NCBI RefSeq assembly: GCF_003581425.1
Contig: NZ_QXTG01000001.1
Span: forward strand, 248,001 to 312,000
DNA from: Amnibacterium setariae
Lineage (GTDB): Bacteria > Actinomycetota > Actinomycetes > Actinomycetales > Microbacteriaceae
Length of the DNA: 64,000 nucleotides
Reading direction: 5' to 3'
The number at the start of each line of letters is the position of its first letter. Position 1 is the first letter of the stretch. Position numbers and translations under genes: made by a program. Below the pieces are notes generated by a model. That model searched no databases, was not told where the DNA came from, and saw only the letters and a list, made by a program, of their open reading frames with translations. This document shows, one piece after another, positions 19,654 through 27,812 of this stretch.

Positions 19654-19658
19654 GGAGC

Positions 19659-20138
19659 GTGCGCATCCGCCCCGCGACCGACGCCGACTGGCCCGCGATC
19701 CTCCCCTTCTTCACCGCGATCGTCGAGGACGGCGAGACGTACGCGTACCCGTCCGGGCTCTCCTCCGACGAGGCGCGGGCGCTCTGGATGGGGCAGCACC
19801 GCGTCGTCGTGGCGGAGGACGACGGCCGCGTGCTCGGCTCCGCGACGATGGGGCCGAACCGGCCGGGTCGCGGCGCGCACGTCGGCACGGCGAGCTTCAT
19901 GGTCGACGGCGCCGCCCGCGGCAGGGGCGTCGGCCGCGCGCTCGGCGAGCACGTGCTGGCGTGGTCGAAGGAGGCGGGCTTCCGCGCGGTGCAGTTCAAC
20001 GCGGTCGTGGAGACGAACACGGCCGCGGTGGCGCTGTGGCGGTCGCTCGGCTTCCGCATCATCGGCACGGTCCCGGAGGCGTTCGACAGCCGCCGGCACG
20101 GCCTCGTCGGCCTCCACGTCATGCACCGAGCCCTCTAG
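19659..20138 (+). CDS. GNAT family N-acetyltransferase
   Basis: 159 residues of the GNAT fold, closest in feel to phosphinothricin/methionine-sulfone type acetyltransferases. Acetyl-CoA binding motif A reads ASFMVDGAARGRGVGRALGEHVL (about 84-106), followed by NAVVETNTAAVALWRSLGFRIIGTVPEAF (about 122-150), the typical C-terminal half. The GTG start is just behind a -10-like TACCGT and lacks a ribosome binding site, consistent with a leaderless mRNA. It is divergent from folP. The acceptor substrate is not predictable. Confidence 0.85.
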   Translation: MRIRPATDADWPAILPFFTAIVEDGETYAYPSGLSSDEARALWMGQHRVVVAEDDGRVLGSATMGPNRPGRGAHVGTASFMVDGAARGRGVGRALGEHVLAWSKEAGFRAVQFNAVVETNTAAVALWRSLGFRIIGTVPEAFDSRRHGLVGLHVMHRAL

Positions 20139-20159
20139 GGACGACGTGGAGGGGAGGCC

Positions 20160-21530
20160 TCAGGCCGGGGTCGGGGCGAGGGCCTGGAGGACCTCCGCGG
20201 CCACCCAGCGGCCCATCCGGATCGCGCCGTCCACGTGCTGGTACCCGGCGCCCGCGAGGTCGCTCGACGCCCAGTGGATCGGCCCGACGGGCGTGCGGAC
20301 GTCCGCGCCGAAGCGCTCGAGACCGCCCATGTCGAAGCTGGCCGCGTACGCGCCGCGGGTCCACTCCTCGCTGCCCCAGTCGCTCTCGACGTAGATCGTC
20401 GGGTGCTTGGCCCGCTCCCCGTAGTAGCTCGCGAGGTCGTCGAGGATCGCGGCCTTCCGCGCCTCCGGCTCCAGCGCGAGCAGCCGGTCGGCGCGGGCGT
20501 CCGACGCGAAGCCGACCAGCACGCCGCGCGGGTCCCCGTGGTTCGAGTTGTCGTAGGCCTCGTGCACCGACCGGTACGGGCTGAACGCGGTGCCGGAGAG
20601 GCCGTCCGCACGCCAGAACGGCTCGTCGTAGACGGCGTGGATCTTGATGACGAGCCCGAGCGACAGGTGCTGGTGCAGCACGTGGCGGCGCAGCGGCAGG
20701 GTCGGCGCGTAGTCGATCCGGTCGTACAGGTTCGGCGGCACGGCGAGCACGACCCGGCGGGCCGCGACCTCCAGGTCGCCGTCGGCCGTGACCAGGACGC
20801 CGTCGTCGCTCCACTCGATGCGGCGCACCGGCGAGGAGAGCCGCACGTCGTCGCCGAGCGCCTCCGCGAGCCGGAGCGGCACCTGCTGGAGACCGCCGAC
20901 GACGCGGCGGTCGAGGATGAAGTCGGCGTCGACCAGGTGGGAGAAGCTGCCCGCGGACGCCGCCATCAGCAGGGACTGCAACGCGGAGAACGCGTGCGAC
21001 GGCTTCGTCAGCATCGCCTCCGCGGTGAACATGGCGACGTTCGCCCGGGCCTCGTCGTCGTCGGAGAGCTGCTCGAGGAACGCGCGCCAGGTGATGCCGT
21101 CGAGCTCGCGGGCGCGCGGATGCGCCCAGGGACGGTCGGGGTCGATCTCCGCCGTCAGCCCGTCGAGCACCTCGATGAGCCGCTCGATCTCGGCCTGGGT
21201 CTCTGGCGACGCCGGGAAGATGTCACCGGTGAAGCGGTGCGCGGTGCCGTCCGGGCCCACGTAGACGCTCTCGCCGTCCCGGTAGCGCTCGAACGTCGGC
21301 AGCCCGAGCTCGTCGAGCGTCTCGCGGAGCGCGGTCTGGTCCGGCGACACCCACTGGCCGCCGAGCTCGAGGAGCGCGCCCGACGACGCGTCGGTGTGCA
21401 GCCGCCCGCCGACCCGGTCGCGCGCCTCCAGCACGATCACGGAGGCGCCGGCCTCCCGAAGGCGGTTCGCGGCGGTGAGCCCGCAGGCGCCGGCCCCGAC
21501 GACGACGACGTCCCGATCGATCCTGACCAT
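20160..21530 (-). CDS. Flavin monoamine oxidase (putrescine oxidase-like)
   Basis: 456-residue FAD enzyme. N-terminal VVVVGAGACGLTAANRLREAG and VLEARDRVGGRLHT bind the dinucleotide; GGQWVSPDQTA (about 61-71) and the C-terminal IHWASSDLAGAGYQHVDGA complete the MAO-family FAD site. Closest by motif memory are putrescine oxidases and flavin monoamine oxidases of actinobacteria, which oxidise primary amines with oxygen, yielding aldehyde, ammonia and peroxide. No signal peptide. No polyamine genes are beside it, so the substrate is inferred only loosely. ATG 21530 is the only methionine before the FAD motif. Confidence 0.85.
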   Translation of the reverse strand: MVRIDRDVVVVGAGACGLTAANRLREAGASVIVLEARDRVGGRLHTDASSGALLELGGQWVSPDQTALRETLDELGLPTFERYRDGESVYVGPDGTAHRFTGDIFPASPETQAEIERLIEVLDGLTAEIDPDRPWAHPRARELDGITWRAFLEQLSDDDEARANVAMFTAEAMLTKPSHAFSALQSLLMAASAGSFSHLVDADFILDRRVVGGLQQVPLRLAEALGDDVRLSSPVRRIEWSDDGVLVTADGDLEVAARRVVLAVPPNLYDRIDYAPTLPLRRHVLHQHLSLGLVIKIHAVYDEPFWRADGLSGTAFSPYRSVHEAYDNSNHGDPRGVLVGFASDARADRLLALEPEARKAAILDDLASYYGERAKHPTIYVESDWGSEEWTRGAYAASFDMGGLERFGADVRTPVGPIHWASSDLAGAGYQHVDGAIRMGRWVAAEVLQALAPTPA

Positions 21531-21664
21531 GCTGGAAGCATAAGGACGCGCTCCGCCCCGCTCGTGCCGATCACGGTGGTCGATCGACGAGAAGTGCACG
21601 GATCCCGTACCCATTTCGTGTCACGGCGAGCGGATCCGAAGAGCGAAGGCCCCCGATCGCGGGG

Positions 21665-22459
21665 TCAGCCGAGCGCGGTGAGCGAGACGTGCGCGGCGCG
21701 GGCGACCACGATCACGATCGCGTAGATGCAGTACAGGCCGAGTGCGGCACCGAGGGCGGTCTCCCGCCAGCTGCCCGCGTGGCCGAGCACCGGCACGGCG
21801 ATGTAGCCGTTCCGCTTCCAGATCGCGTTCAGCACCGGCGTCCGCGCCCAGAGCTTCGGCGGCGTGATCTGCACGGGCCAGGTGGGGGAGGGGACGCCCT
21901 CCACGGTGAGCAGGTCGCCCGCGATGTGGGTGAGGAAGCCGAGGCCGACGGCGATCGGGAACCAGGTGGGGTTGTCCGGCGCGAAGACGACCACCGCGGC
22001 CGCCGCGAGGACGCCGATGCCCCAGGCCGCGCTCCAGGTGCGCACGAGCTCGCGCGCCTTGACCGCGAAGGCGATCAGCGCGATCGTCGCGATCGCGGGA
22101 CCGACCGGGGTGGCCCCGAGGCTCGGCACGTCGATCAGGAAGCGCCCGACGAGCACGGCGAGCAGGGTGACGAGCGCGCCGGCCAGGATCGTGTGGAACC
22201 CGTGGCGGTGGCCGCCGCTGGCGTCCCCGATCCCGGCGGTCACGAGCCTGCCGACGACGGGCACCGAGTGGGCGATCGTCCCGCTGTGGTGGTCGGCGTC
22301 GGGGAGCAGCGCCGCGCCCGCGCACACCACGGCGCCGGACAGCACGCCGGCGGGGGAGAGCGGGTAGGCGTTGGTGCCGAACGACGGCAGCGCCGCGGTC
22401 GCCGCGAACCACACGGCTGCGCCGCTCGTCGCGTGGTTGACCCCCATCACGGCGCCCAT
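21665..22459 (-). CDS. DUF457/YdjM-type membrane metal-dependent hydrolase
   Basis: 264-residue membrane protein with about seven hydrophobic segments. Histidine/aspartate motifs in loops match the YdjM (DUF457) family: VNHATSGAAVW near the start, DADHHSG (about 55), GGHRHGFHTI (about 80) and LTHIAGDLLT (about 175-184). These could bind a metal; the activity of the family is uncharacterised. The start is uncertain: ATG 22459 is used here, but ATG 22447 (MGVNHATSG) is equally plausible because a GGGAG lies too close to the former. It follows the threonine aldolase by 44 nt on the same strand. Confidence 0.7.
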   Translation of the reverse strand: MGAVMGVNHATSGAAVWFAATAALPSFGTNAYPLSPAGVLSGAVVCAGAALLPDADHHSGTIAHSVPVVGRLVTAGIGDASGGHRHGFHTILAGALVTLLAVLVGRFLIDVPSLGATPVGPAIATIALIAFAVKARELVRTWSAAWGIGVLAAAAVVVFAPDNPTWFPIAVGLGFLTHIAGDLLTVEGVPSPTWPVQITPPKLWARTPVLNAIWKRNGYIAVPVLGHAGSWRETALGAALGLYCIYAIVIVVARAAHVSLTALG

Positions 22460-22503
22460 GCTCCCGCCGGCTCCCGGCCGCGACCCCGCGCCGCGCCGTG
22501 GAG

Positions 22504-23550
22504 CTAGGGGTGCAGGGCGCTGCGCACGGTGGCGACGAAGTCGTCGACGTCCGCCTCCGTGGTGTCCCAGGCGCACATCCACCGGACCTGCCGGTTCGCG
22601 CGGTCCCAGTCGTAGAAGCGGTAGCGCTCGCGGACCCGGTCGGCCGCGTCGAGGTCGAGCTCCGCGAACACCGCGTTCGCCTCGGTCGCGTGGCTGAACC
22701 CGACGCCCTCGATCTGCTCGAGCCCGGCCCGGAGGCGTGCGGCCATCGCGTTCGCATGCGCGGCCGTGCGCACGCCGAGCCCGTCCTCGAACAGCGCGAG
22801 CAGCTGCGCGCTCGCGAAGCGCATCTTGCTCGCGAGCTGCATGTTCAGCTTCCGGAGGAAGTGCAGGCCTGCCACCCGCTCGGGGTCGAGCACGACGATC
22901 GCCTCCGCGCCGAGCAGCCCGTTCTTCGTGCCGCCGAGGCTGAGCACGTCCACGCCGGCGTCCTTCGTGAAGGCGGCGAACGGGACGCCGAGGGCCGCAG
23001 CGGCGTTCCAGATGCGGGCGCCGTCCATGTGCACGGCCATGTCGCGCTCGTGCGCGAAGTCGGCGACCGCCTTCACCTGCTCGGGCGTGTAGACCGTGCC
23101 GAGCTCGGTCGACTGCGTGATCGACACCGCGAGCGGCTGCGGGCGGTGCTCGTCGCCCCAGCCCCACGCCTCCGTCTCGGCGGCGGCCGGGGTGAGGCGG
23201 CCGTGCTCCGCCGGGACCACGAGCAGCTTGAGCCCGCTCACCCGCTCCGGGGCGCCGCCCTCGTCGGTGTGGATGTGGGCGGAGCCCGTCGCGATCACGG
23301 CGCCCCACCGGGGCAGCATCGCCGTGAGGGCGGTCACGTTCGCGCCGGTGCCGTTGAAGACCGGGAAGACCTCGGCGCGCTCGCCGAACTCCTGCTTGAC
23401 GACCTCGCCGAGCCGCGCCGTGTAGGCGTCCTCGCCGTACGCGATCTGGTGGCCGCCGTTCGCGTCGGCGATCGCGGCGAGCACCTCGGGCAGCACCCCC
23501 GCGTAGTTGTCGGAGGCGAAGGTGCGGCGGTCGGGATCGTGCAGTCTCAC
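22504..23550 (-). CDS. ltaE: Low-specificity threonine aldolase
   Basis: 348-residue PLP enzyme of the threonine aldolase/beta-eliminating lyase family, which cleaves L-threonine or allo-threonine to glycine and acetaldehyde. DRRTFASDNYAGVLPEV (about 7-23) is the N-terminal motif, VFNGTGANVTAL binds the phosphate, VHMDGARIWNAA carries the PLP aspartate, and SLGGTKNGLLGAE holds the Schiff-base lysine (about K209). Start codon GTG (VRLHDPDRR). A small membrane gene follows. It is divergent from the ABC exporter genes. Confidence 0.9.
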   Translation of the reverse strand: MRLHDPDRRTFASDNYAGVLPEVLAAIADANGGHQIAYGEDAYTARLGEVVKQEFGERAEVFPVFNGTGANVTALTAMLPRWGAVIATGSAHIHTDEGGAPERVSGLKLLVVPAEHGRLTPAAAETEAWGWGDEHRPQPLAVSITQSTELGTVYTPEQVKAVADFAHERDMAVHMDGARIWNAAAALGVPFAAFTKDAGVDVLSLGGTKNGLLGAEAIVVLDPERVAGLHFLRKLNMQLASKMRFASAQLLALFEDGLGVRTAAHANAMAARLRAGLEQIEGVGFSHATEANAVFAELDLDAADRVRERYRFYDWDRANRQVRWMCAWDTTEADVDDFVATVRSALHP

Positions 23551-23655
23551 GCCCCCATCCTCGCGGGTGCGGCGGGTGCCCCGGTCCGCCGTCGTCCCGC
23601 CTCTGGATCACCGTCCCCGGTCCCCGCGATACTGCTCGCCGAGCGAGGAGCGCAC

Positions 23656-24621
23656 ATGATCGAGGTCGAGGGGCTGACGAAGACCTTCCCGTCCCGGCGG
23701 GGCCGGGAGCGGGTCGAGGTGACGGCGGTCGACGGCGTCGACCTCGCCGTCGCCGAGGGGGAGATCGTCGGCTTCCTCGGGCCGAACGGCGCGGGCAAGA
23801 CGACGACCCTGCGGATGCTGACGACGCTGATCCGGCCGACGTCCGGCCGGGCGGTGGTCGCCGGCCACGACGTGGCCGCGGACCCGGTGGGCGTACGGCG
23901 CTCCATCGGCTACGTCTCGCAGAGCGGCTCCACCTCCCCGGAGGCCAGGGCGGGGGAGGAGGTCGTCGACCACGGGCAGCTGTACGGCGTCAGCCGCGCC
24001 GCCGCGACCGCCCGGGCACGGGAGCTGTTCGCGCAGCTCGAGCTCGACGGGCTGTGGGAGCGGAAGCCGGCGGCGATGAGCGGCGGGCAGCGCCGGCGGC
24101 TCGACATCGCCATGGGCCTCGTGCACGACCCGCGCCTCGTCTTCCTGGACGAGCCGACGACGGGGCTCGACCCGCAGGCGCGGGCGAACCTCTGGGAGCA
24201 CATCGCCGGCCTGCGCTCCGGTCGGGGCATGACCGTCTTCCTCACGACGCACTACCTCGACGAGGCCGACGCGCTCTGCGACCGCATCCTCGTCATCGAC
24301 CACGGGCGCATCGTCGCCTCGGACACCCCGGACGCGCTGAAGCGGCAGGTCGCGGGCGACCTCGTCGAGCTCGTCGTCGCCGACCCGGCCCGCGTGGACG
24401 CCGCTCGAGCGGCGCTCGCCGCCGCCGAGCCCGAGGAGGCGCCCCTGGTGGACGGCACGCGGGTCTCCGCCCGAGTCCGCGGCAGCGCGGCGCGCCTGCC
24501 CGCGCTGATCCGCCGCCTCGACGAGGAGGGGGTGGTCCTCGACGGCGTCGAGGTGCGACGCCCCACCCTCGACGACGTCTTCCTCACCGTGACCGGCCGC
24601 TCGCTCCGAGAGGACGCCTGA
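23656..24621 (+). CDS. Daunorubicin-resistance-type ABC transporter, ATP-binding protein
   Basis: 321 residues. Walker A GPNGAGKTTTL (about 42-52), a Q-loop in VSQSGSTSPEA, signature MSGGQRRRLDIAM, Walker B LVFLDEPTTGLDP and the H-loop in TTHYLDEAD are all intact, so this is an active ATPase. The C-terminal 80 residues form the DrrA/CcmA-type extension of ABC-2 exporters, with a final DDVFLTVTGRSL motif. Paired with the permease that starts at its stop codon (TGATG). Substrate unknown; possibly a lipid or antibiotic. RBS GAGGAG lies upstream. Confidence 0.92.
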   Translation: MIEVEGLTKTFPSRRGRERVEVTAVDGVDLAVAEGEIVGFLGPNGAGKTTTLRMLTTLIRPTSGRAVVAGHDVAADPVGVRRSIGYVSQSGSTSPEARAGEEVVDHGQLYGVSRAAATARARELFAQLELDGLWERKPAAMSGGQRRRLDIAMGLVHDPRLVFLDEPTTGLDPQARANLWEHIAGLRSGRGMTVFLTTHYLDEADALCDRILVIDHGRIVASDTPDALKRQVAGDLVELVVADPARVDAARAALAAAEPEEAPLVDGTRVSARVRGSAARLPALIRRLDEEGVVLDGVEVRRPTLDDVFLTVTGRSLREDA

Positions 24622-25370
24622 TGCTCTTCCTCCGCCAGACCTTCATCGTCTTCCGGCGCCAGCTGCGGATCGCGCTCCGCAACCCGGCGTGGGTCATCAT
24701 CGGCCTGGTCCAGCCGATCCTCTACCTCGCGCTGTTCGGGCCGCTGCTCGTGCCGCTCGCCGGCACGTTCGGCGCCGACAACGCGTACACGCTGTTCGTG
24801 CCCGGCCTGCTGGTGCAGCTCGGCCTCTTCGGCACGCTGTTCGCCGGCTTCGGCCTCGTCGCGGAGTGGCGCGCAGGCGTGATCGAGGCGGAGCGGGTGA
24901 CGCCGGCCTCCCGCACCGCGCTGCTCTTCGGCCGGGTCGCGCTGAACGCGGTGCAGCTGCTCGTGCAGTCGATCGTGCTGGTCCTGCTCAGCTTCCTGTT
25001 CGGGCTGCAGGCCTCCGCCGGCGGCATCGTGTTCGGCATCGCGCTCACCGTGCTGCTCGGCGCCGCGTGCGCCTGCTTCTCCGACGCGGTCGGCCTGCTG
25101 TCGAAGAGCGAGAACGTGCTCGCGCCGCTGCTGAACAGCGTCTCGCTGCCCGTGCTGCTGCTCTCCGGCATCCTGCTGCCGATCACGCAGCCGCAGTGGC
25201 TGCAGACGGTCGCCGACGTCGTGCCGACGAAGCACATCGTCGACGGCATCCGCGCCGTCTTCACCGGCACGTTCGACTCGACCGTGTGGTGGGGCTCGTT
25301 CTGGGCGGTCGTGGTCTTCGCCGCCGCCGCGATCTGGGGGACCCGGGTCTTCCGGCGCGAGAACGCCTGA
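24621..25370 (+). CDS. ABC-2 type exporter permease (DrrB-like)
   Basis: 249 residues with six hydrophobic segments in the ABC-2 membrane family arrangement: an N-terminal cytoplasmic stretch (FRRQLRIALRNPAWVI) followed by helices around 25-48, 55-80, 105-130, 135-160, 170-190 and 222-242. The LLSGILLPITQPQWLQ loop is typical of DrrB-like permeases. Translation is coupled to the ATPase gene by a TGATG overlap, so the two form a dedicated exporter with the neighbouring ATPase as energy module. Confidence 0.9.
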   Translation: MLFLRQTFIVFRRQLRIALRNPAWVIIGLVQPILYLALFGPLLVPLAGTFGADNAYTLFVPGLLVQLGLFGTLFAGFGLVAEWRAGVIEAERVTPASRTALLFGRVALNAVQLLVQSIVLVLLSFLFGLQASAGGIVFGIALTVLLGAACACFSDAVGLLSKSENVLAPLLNSVSLPVLLLSGILLPITQPQWLQTVADVVPTKHIVDGIRAVFTGTFDSTVWWGSFWAVVVFAAAAIWGTRVFRRENA

Positions 25371-25499
25371 CGGACCTGGGGATCCCCTCCCGGTTCGGGG
25401 CGCAGGACCGCGCCGATGCCCGGAACGGCGCGCGAGGGGCGGGCTCAGGAGAGCCTTCCCTACCTGGTGCGGCGTCGGGTCGAGGAGGACAGTTCCGTC

Positions 25500-25790
25500 A
25501 TGACGATCACGCGGCTCCCCTCGGTGCACGACTGCTCGGCGACGGGCTGTTCCTACAACCACGACGCCGGCTGCCACGCCGGTGCCATCACGATCGGCGG
25601 CGACCACGCGCAGTGCGGCACGTTCGTCCAGATCTCGTTCCGCGCCGGCCTGGAGCGGACGGGCGTCGTGGGCGCCTGCCACCGCACCGACTGCAGCCAC
25701 AACGACCACCTCGAGTGCGCCGCCTCCGCGGTGCAGGTGGGCGGGAGGGCCGGCGACCCGGCCGACTGCCTCACCTACGCCCCCGCCTGA
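25500..25790 (+). CDS. DUF1540 protein with two cysteine-rich repeats
   Basis: 96 residues, made of two copies of a DUF1540-like module. Copy 1 (about 10-45) has HDCSATGCSYNHDAGCHAG and a later cysteine in AQCGTFV. Copy 2 (about 58-94) has GACHRTDCSHNDHLECAAS and ADCLTY. The spacing of four cysteines and histidines per copy suggests metal binding. Function of the family is unknown. AGGAGG lies 11 nt upstream of the ATG. It ends just before a 21-bp hairpin. Confidence 0.75.
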   Translation: MTITRLPSVHDCSATGCSYNHDAGCHAGAITIGGDHAQCGTFVQISFRAGLERTGVVGACHRTDCSHNDHLECAASAVQVGGRAGDPADCLTYAPA

Positions 25791-25792
25791 TC

Positions 25793-25843
25793 CCGTTCTG
25801 AAGGAGTTCTCGCACCGAGCGCGCGAGAACTCCTTCAGAACGG
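25793..25843. terminator. Perfect 21-bp hairpin of the dispersed GAAGGAGTTC family
   Basis: The arms 25793-25813 and 25823-25843 pair perfectly around a 9-nt loop. The left arm begins CCGTTCTGAAGGAGTTC, almost identical to the arm of the hairpin at 13056. It separates convergent genes (DUF1540 and DUF6421), so it probably terminates both transcripts. Confidence 0.75.
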
Positions 25844-25850
25844 AAGAACG

Positions 25851-27212
25851 TCAGGCGTCGGCGCCCGTGATGCCCGCCGTCGACTCGATGGTGGGGCGGA
25901 GCTTCTTGCCCAGGGCCTCGTAGAACATCGACAGCGGGAACTCGTCGTCGAGCACCGCGTCGGTGAACCCCTTCGGCGCGCCGGCGAGGATCTCGTCCGG
26001 CAGGCCGCGCGCCCAGCGCGAGGCCGGGTTCGGGGTCAGCGTCGCCCGGACCAGGTCGTAGGCCGCCAGCCAGTGCGCGGTCTTCGGCCGGTCGATCGAC
26101 GCCCAGTAGAGCTCGTTGATCGCGTCCGACAGCGCGACGACCGTGTCCGGCAGCTGCTCCCAGTCGATGGCGAGGCTCGTGTCGGTCCAGTGCAGCACGT
26201 GGTGCTGGTGCAGCCACGCGAACAGCAGCTGACCGCCGAGCCCGTCGTAGTTGCGCACCCGGGAGCCGGTCAGCGGGAAGCGGAAGATCCGGTCGAAGAG
26301 GATCGCGTACTGCGCGAGCGCCGCGTGCTCCCGGGTCGTCGCGTCGGTGTCCTCCGCGCGGACCAGCCGCACGGCCTCGCGGAACGCGGTGAGGTCGCAG
26401 CGCAGCTCCTCCAGCGAGTAGAGGAAGTACGGCATCCGCTGCTTGATCATGAACGGGTCGAACGGCAGGTCGCCCCGCATGTGGGTGCGGTCGTGGATGA
26501 GGTCCCAGAGCACGAAGGTGCGCTCGGTGAGGGCCTGGTCGTCGAGCAGGCGCCGCGCGTCCTCCGGCAGGTCGAGCTTGGTGATCGCGGCGGCCTCGCG
26601 GAGCACGCGGCGGAACCGCGCCGCCTCCCGGTCCTGGAGGATCGCGCCCCAGGTGAAGGGGATGAGCTCCTTCATCGCGACCGTCTCGGGGAAGAGCACC
26701 GCGGAGTCGGTGTCGTAGCCGCCCGTGAAGTCGACGAAGCGGATCGGCACGAAGAGCGCGTTCGTGTAGTGCTCGCGCTCGAGGTCGGCGATGAAGTCCG
26801 GCCAGATCACGTCGACGAGCAGGGCCTCGAGCAGCCGGTCCGGCGAGCCGTTCTGCGTCGTCATCGGGAAGACGACGAGGTGGCGCAGGCCGTCGACCCG
26901 GTCGCGCTGGGGGTGGAAGGCGCCGAGGGAGGCGCGGAAGTCGGGCACGTCGACGCCGCTCGCCGCCCATGCCGCGAGGTCCTCGTCGAGCGCCGCGAGG
27001 TAGGCGGCGTCGTGCGGGAACGCGGGTGCGAGCTCCCGGACGGCGGCGCGGACCTCGTCGAGGAGGCGCAGCGCCTCGTCCCGGTCGGCGCCCTCCGCGA
27101 GGGCCCCGTCCTTCTGCTGCAGCGGCCGGAACGCGGTGACGGCGGCCTCCAGGCGGCGCCATCCGGCGGACTCGGCGGTCACGGACGGGCGGGTCGTCTC
27201 GAGCAGCGACAT
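25851..27212 (-). CDS. DUF6421 family protein
   Basis: 453 residues, soluble and mostly helical with no signal peptide. I recognise the family (DUF6421, actinobacterial proteins of about 450-480 residues) by overall pattern, including VVFPMTTQNGSPDRLLE (about 113-129), TFVLWDLIHDRTHMRGDLP (about 237-255, with clustered His and Asp that look metal-like) and RIFRFPLTGSRVRNYDGLGG (about 316-335). Its function is unknown to me. Convergent with the DUF1540 gene; the hairpin separates them. The neighbour upstream, a small membrane protein, is transcribed the same way. Confidence 0.7.
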   Translation of the reverse strand: MSLLETTRPSVTAESAGWRRLEAAVTAFRPLQQKDGALAEGADRDEALRLLDEVRAAVRELAPAFPHDAAYLAALDEDLAAWAASGVDVPDFRASLGAFHPQRDRVDGLRHLVVFPMTTQNGSPDRLLEALLVDVIWPDFIADLEREHYTNALFVPIRFVDFTGGYDTDSAVLFPETVAMKELIPFTWGAILQDREAARFRRVLREAAAITKLDLPEDARRLLDDQALTERTFVLWDLIHDRTHMRGDLPFDPFMIKQRMPYFLYSLEELRCDLTAFREAVRLVRAEDTDATTREHAALAQYAILFDRIFRFPLTGSRVRNYDGLGGQLLFAWLHQHHVLHWTDTSLAIDWEQLPDTVVALSDAINELYWASIDRPKTAHWLAAYDLVRATLTPNPASRWARGLPDEILAGAPKGFTDAVLDDEFPLSMFYEALGKKLRPTIESTAGITGADA

Positions 27213-27318
27213 GGAGCGCCTCCTTCGTACCCGCCGAAGCTACGGCGCGCGCCGCGCCGGTTCCGTGCGCAGGACGTGCACGGATGTGCCGCTCGCGCAC
27301 GATCGTTGCGTGGCGCCC

Positions 27319-27687
27319 CTACGAGGACGGGACGGAGCCGAACACGAGCGCAGCGCCGCCGGCCCAGACGAGGACGGCCACCACGAGGCCGACGAGCGGC
27401 GCCCAGAAGGCGAGGCGGGCGCGCACGATCCGCACGACGAGCGCGACGATCGTCGCCACCGCGACGACGGCGGGGCCGATCATCGCGACGAGCACCCCGA
27501 CGGTGAGCCGTCCTGTGCTGCAGGTCACCGAGGCCCCGCAGGAGTCGCTCGCCATCACGAGGAACGCGCCCGCGAACCCCAGGACCGCGGCGGCGGCGAG
27601 GAGCAGGACCGCCAGGACGATCGCGAGCACGAGGTCCCAGGTGCGGCGCGTGCCGCCGGACCGCGCGGGGACCGCGGGCGCCGTCAT
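27319..27687 (-). CDS. Small membrane protein, unknown
   Basis: 122 residues with three hydrophobic segments (about 18-40, 55-83, 90-115) and a short basic N-terminus. Between the first two segments is a pair of cysteines (SDSCGASVTCSTG), likely extracytoplasmic and able to form a disulfide. No family recognised. ATG 27687 follows a -10-like TACGGT on the minus strand by 7 nt with no ribosome binding site, which suggests a leaderless transcript. Confidence 0.6.
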   Translation of the reverse strand: MTAPAVPARSGGTRRTWDLVLAIVLAVLLLAAAAVLGFAGAFLVMASDSCGASVTCSTGRLTVGVLVAMIGPAVVAVATIVALVVRIVRARLAFWAPLVGLVVAVLVWAGGAALVFGSVPSS

Positions 27688-27694
27688 GGCGCAC

Positions 27695-27700
27695 ACCGTA
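27695..27700 (-). promoter_or_regulatory. -10 box of a leaderless promoter (TACGGT)
   Basis: TACGGT on the minus strand ends 7 nt before the ATG of the small membrane protein gene, without a ribosome binding site between. Confidence 0.45.
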
Positions 27701-27779
27701 CTTCAGCCGCGGACCTGAGCGCCGCCTGGATGTTCGAGGGCTCCGCTGGACATGGGTCGTCCGGAGAGGAGTACGCTGC

Positions 27780-27793
27780 CTAAACCGGTTCAG
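27780..27793. promoter_or_regulatory. LacI-type operator upstream of the sugar locus
   Basis: CTAAACCGGTTCAG has a central ACCGGT palindrome and partly paired ends, the usual form of a LacI/GalR-family operator. It lies 19 nt before the lacI-type gene, so the regulator probably controls its own operon. Confidence 0.65.
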
Positions 27794-27812
27794 TGACGAC
27801 GGGAGGTGGACG

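Noticed and set aside
20119-20814. Open frame overlapping the amine oxidase on the minus strand
   Set aside because: It is a shifted frame of the amine oxidase gene, with arginine/proline-rich content and no domain.
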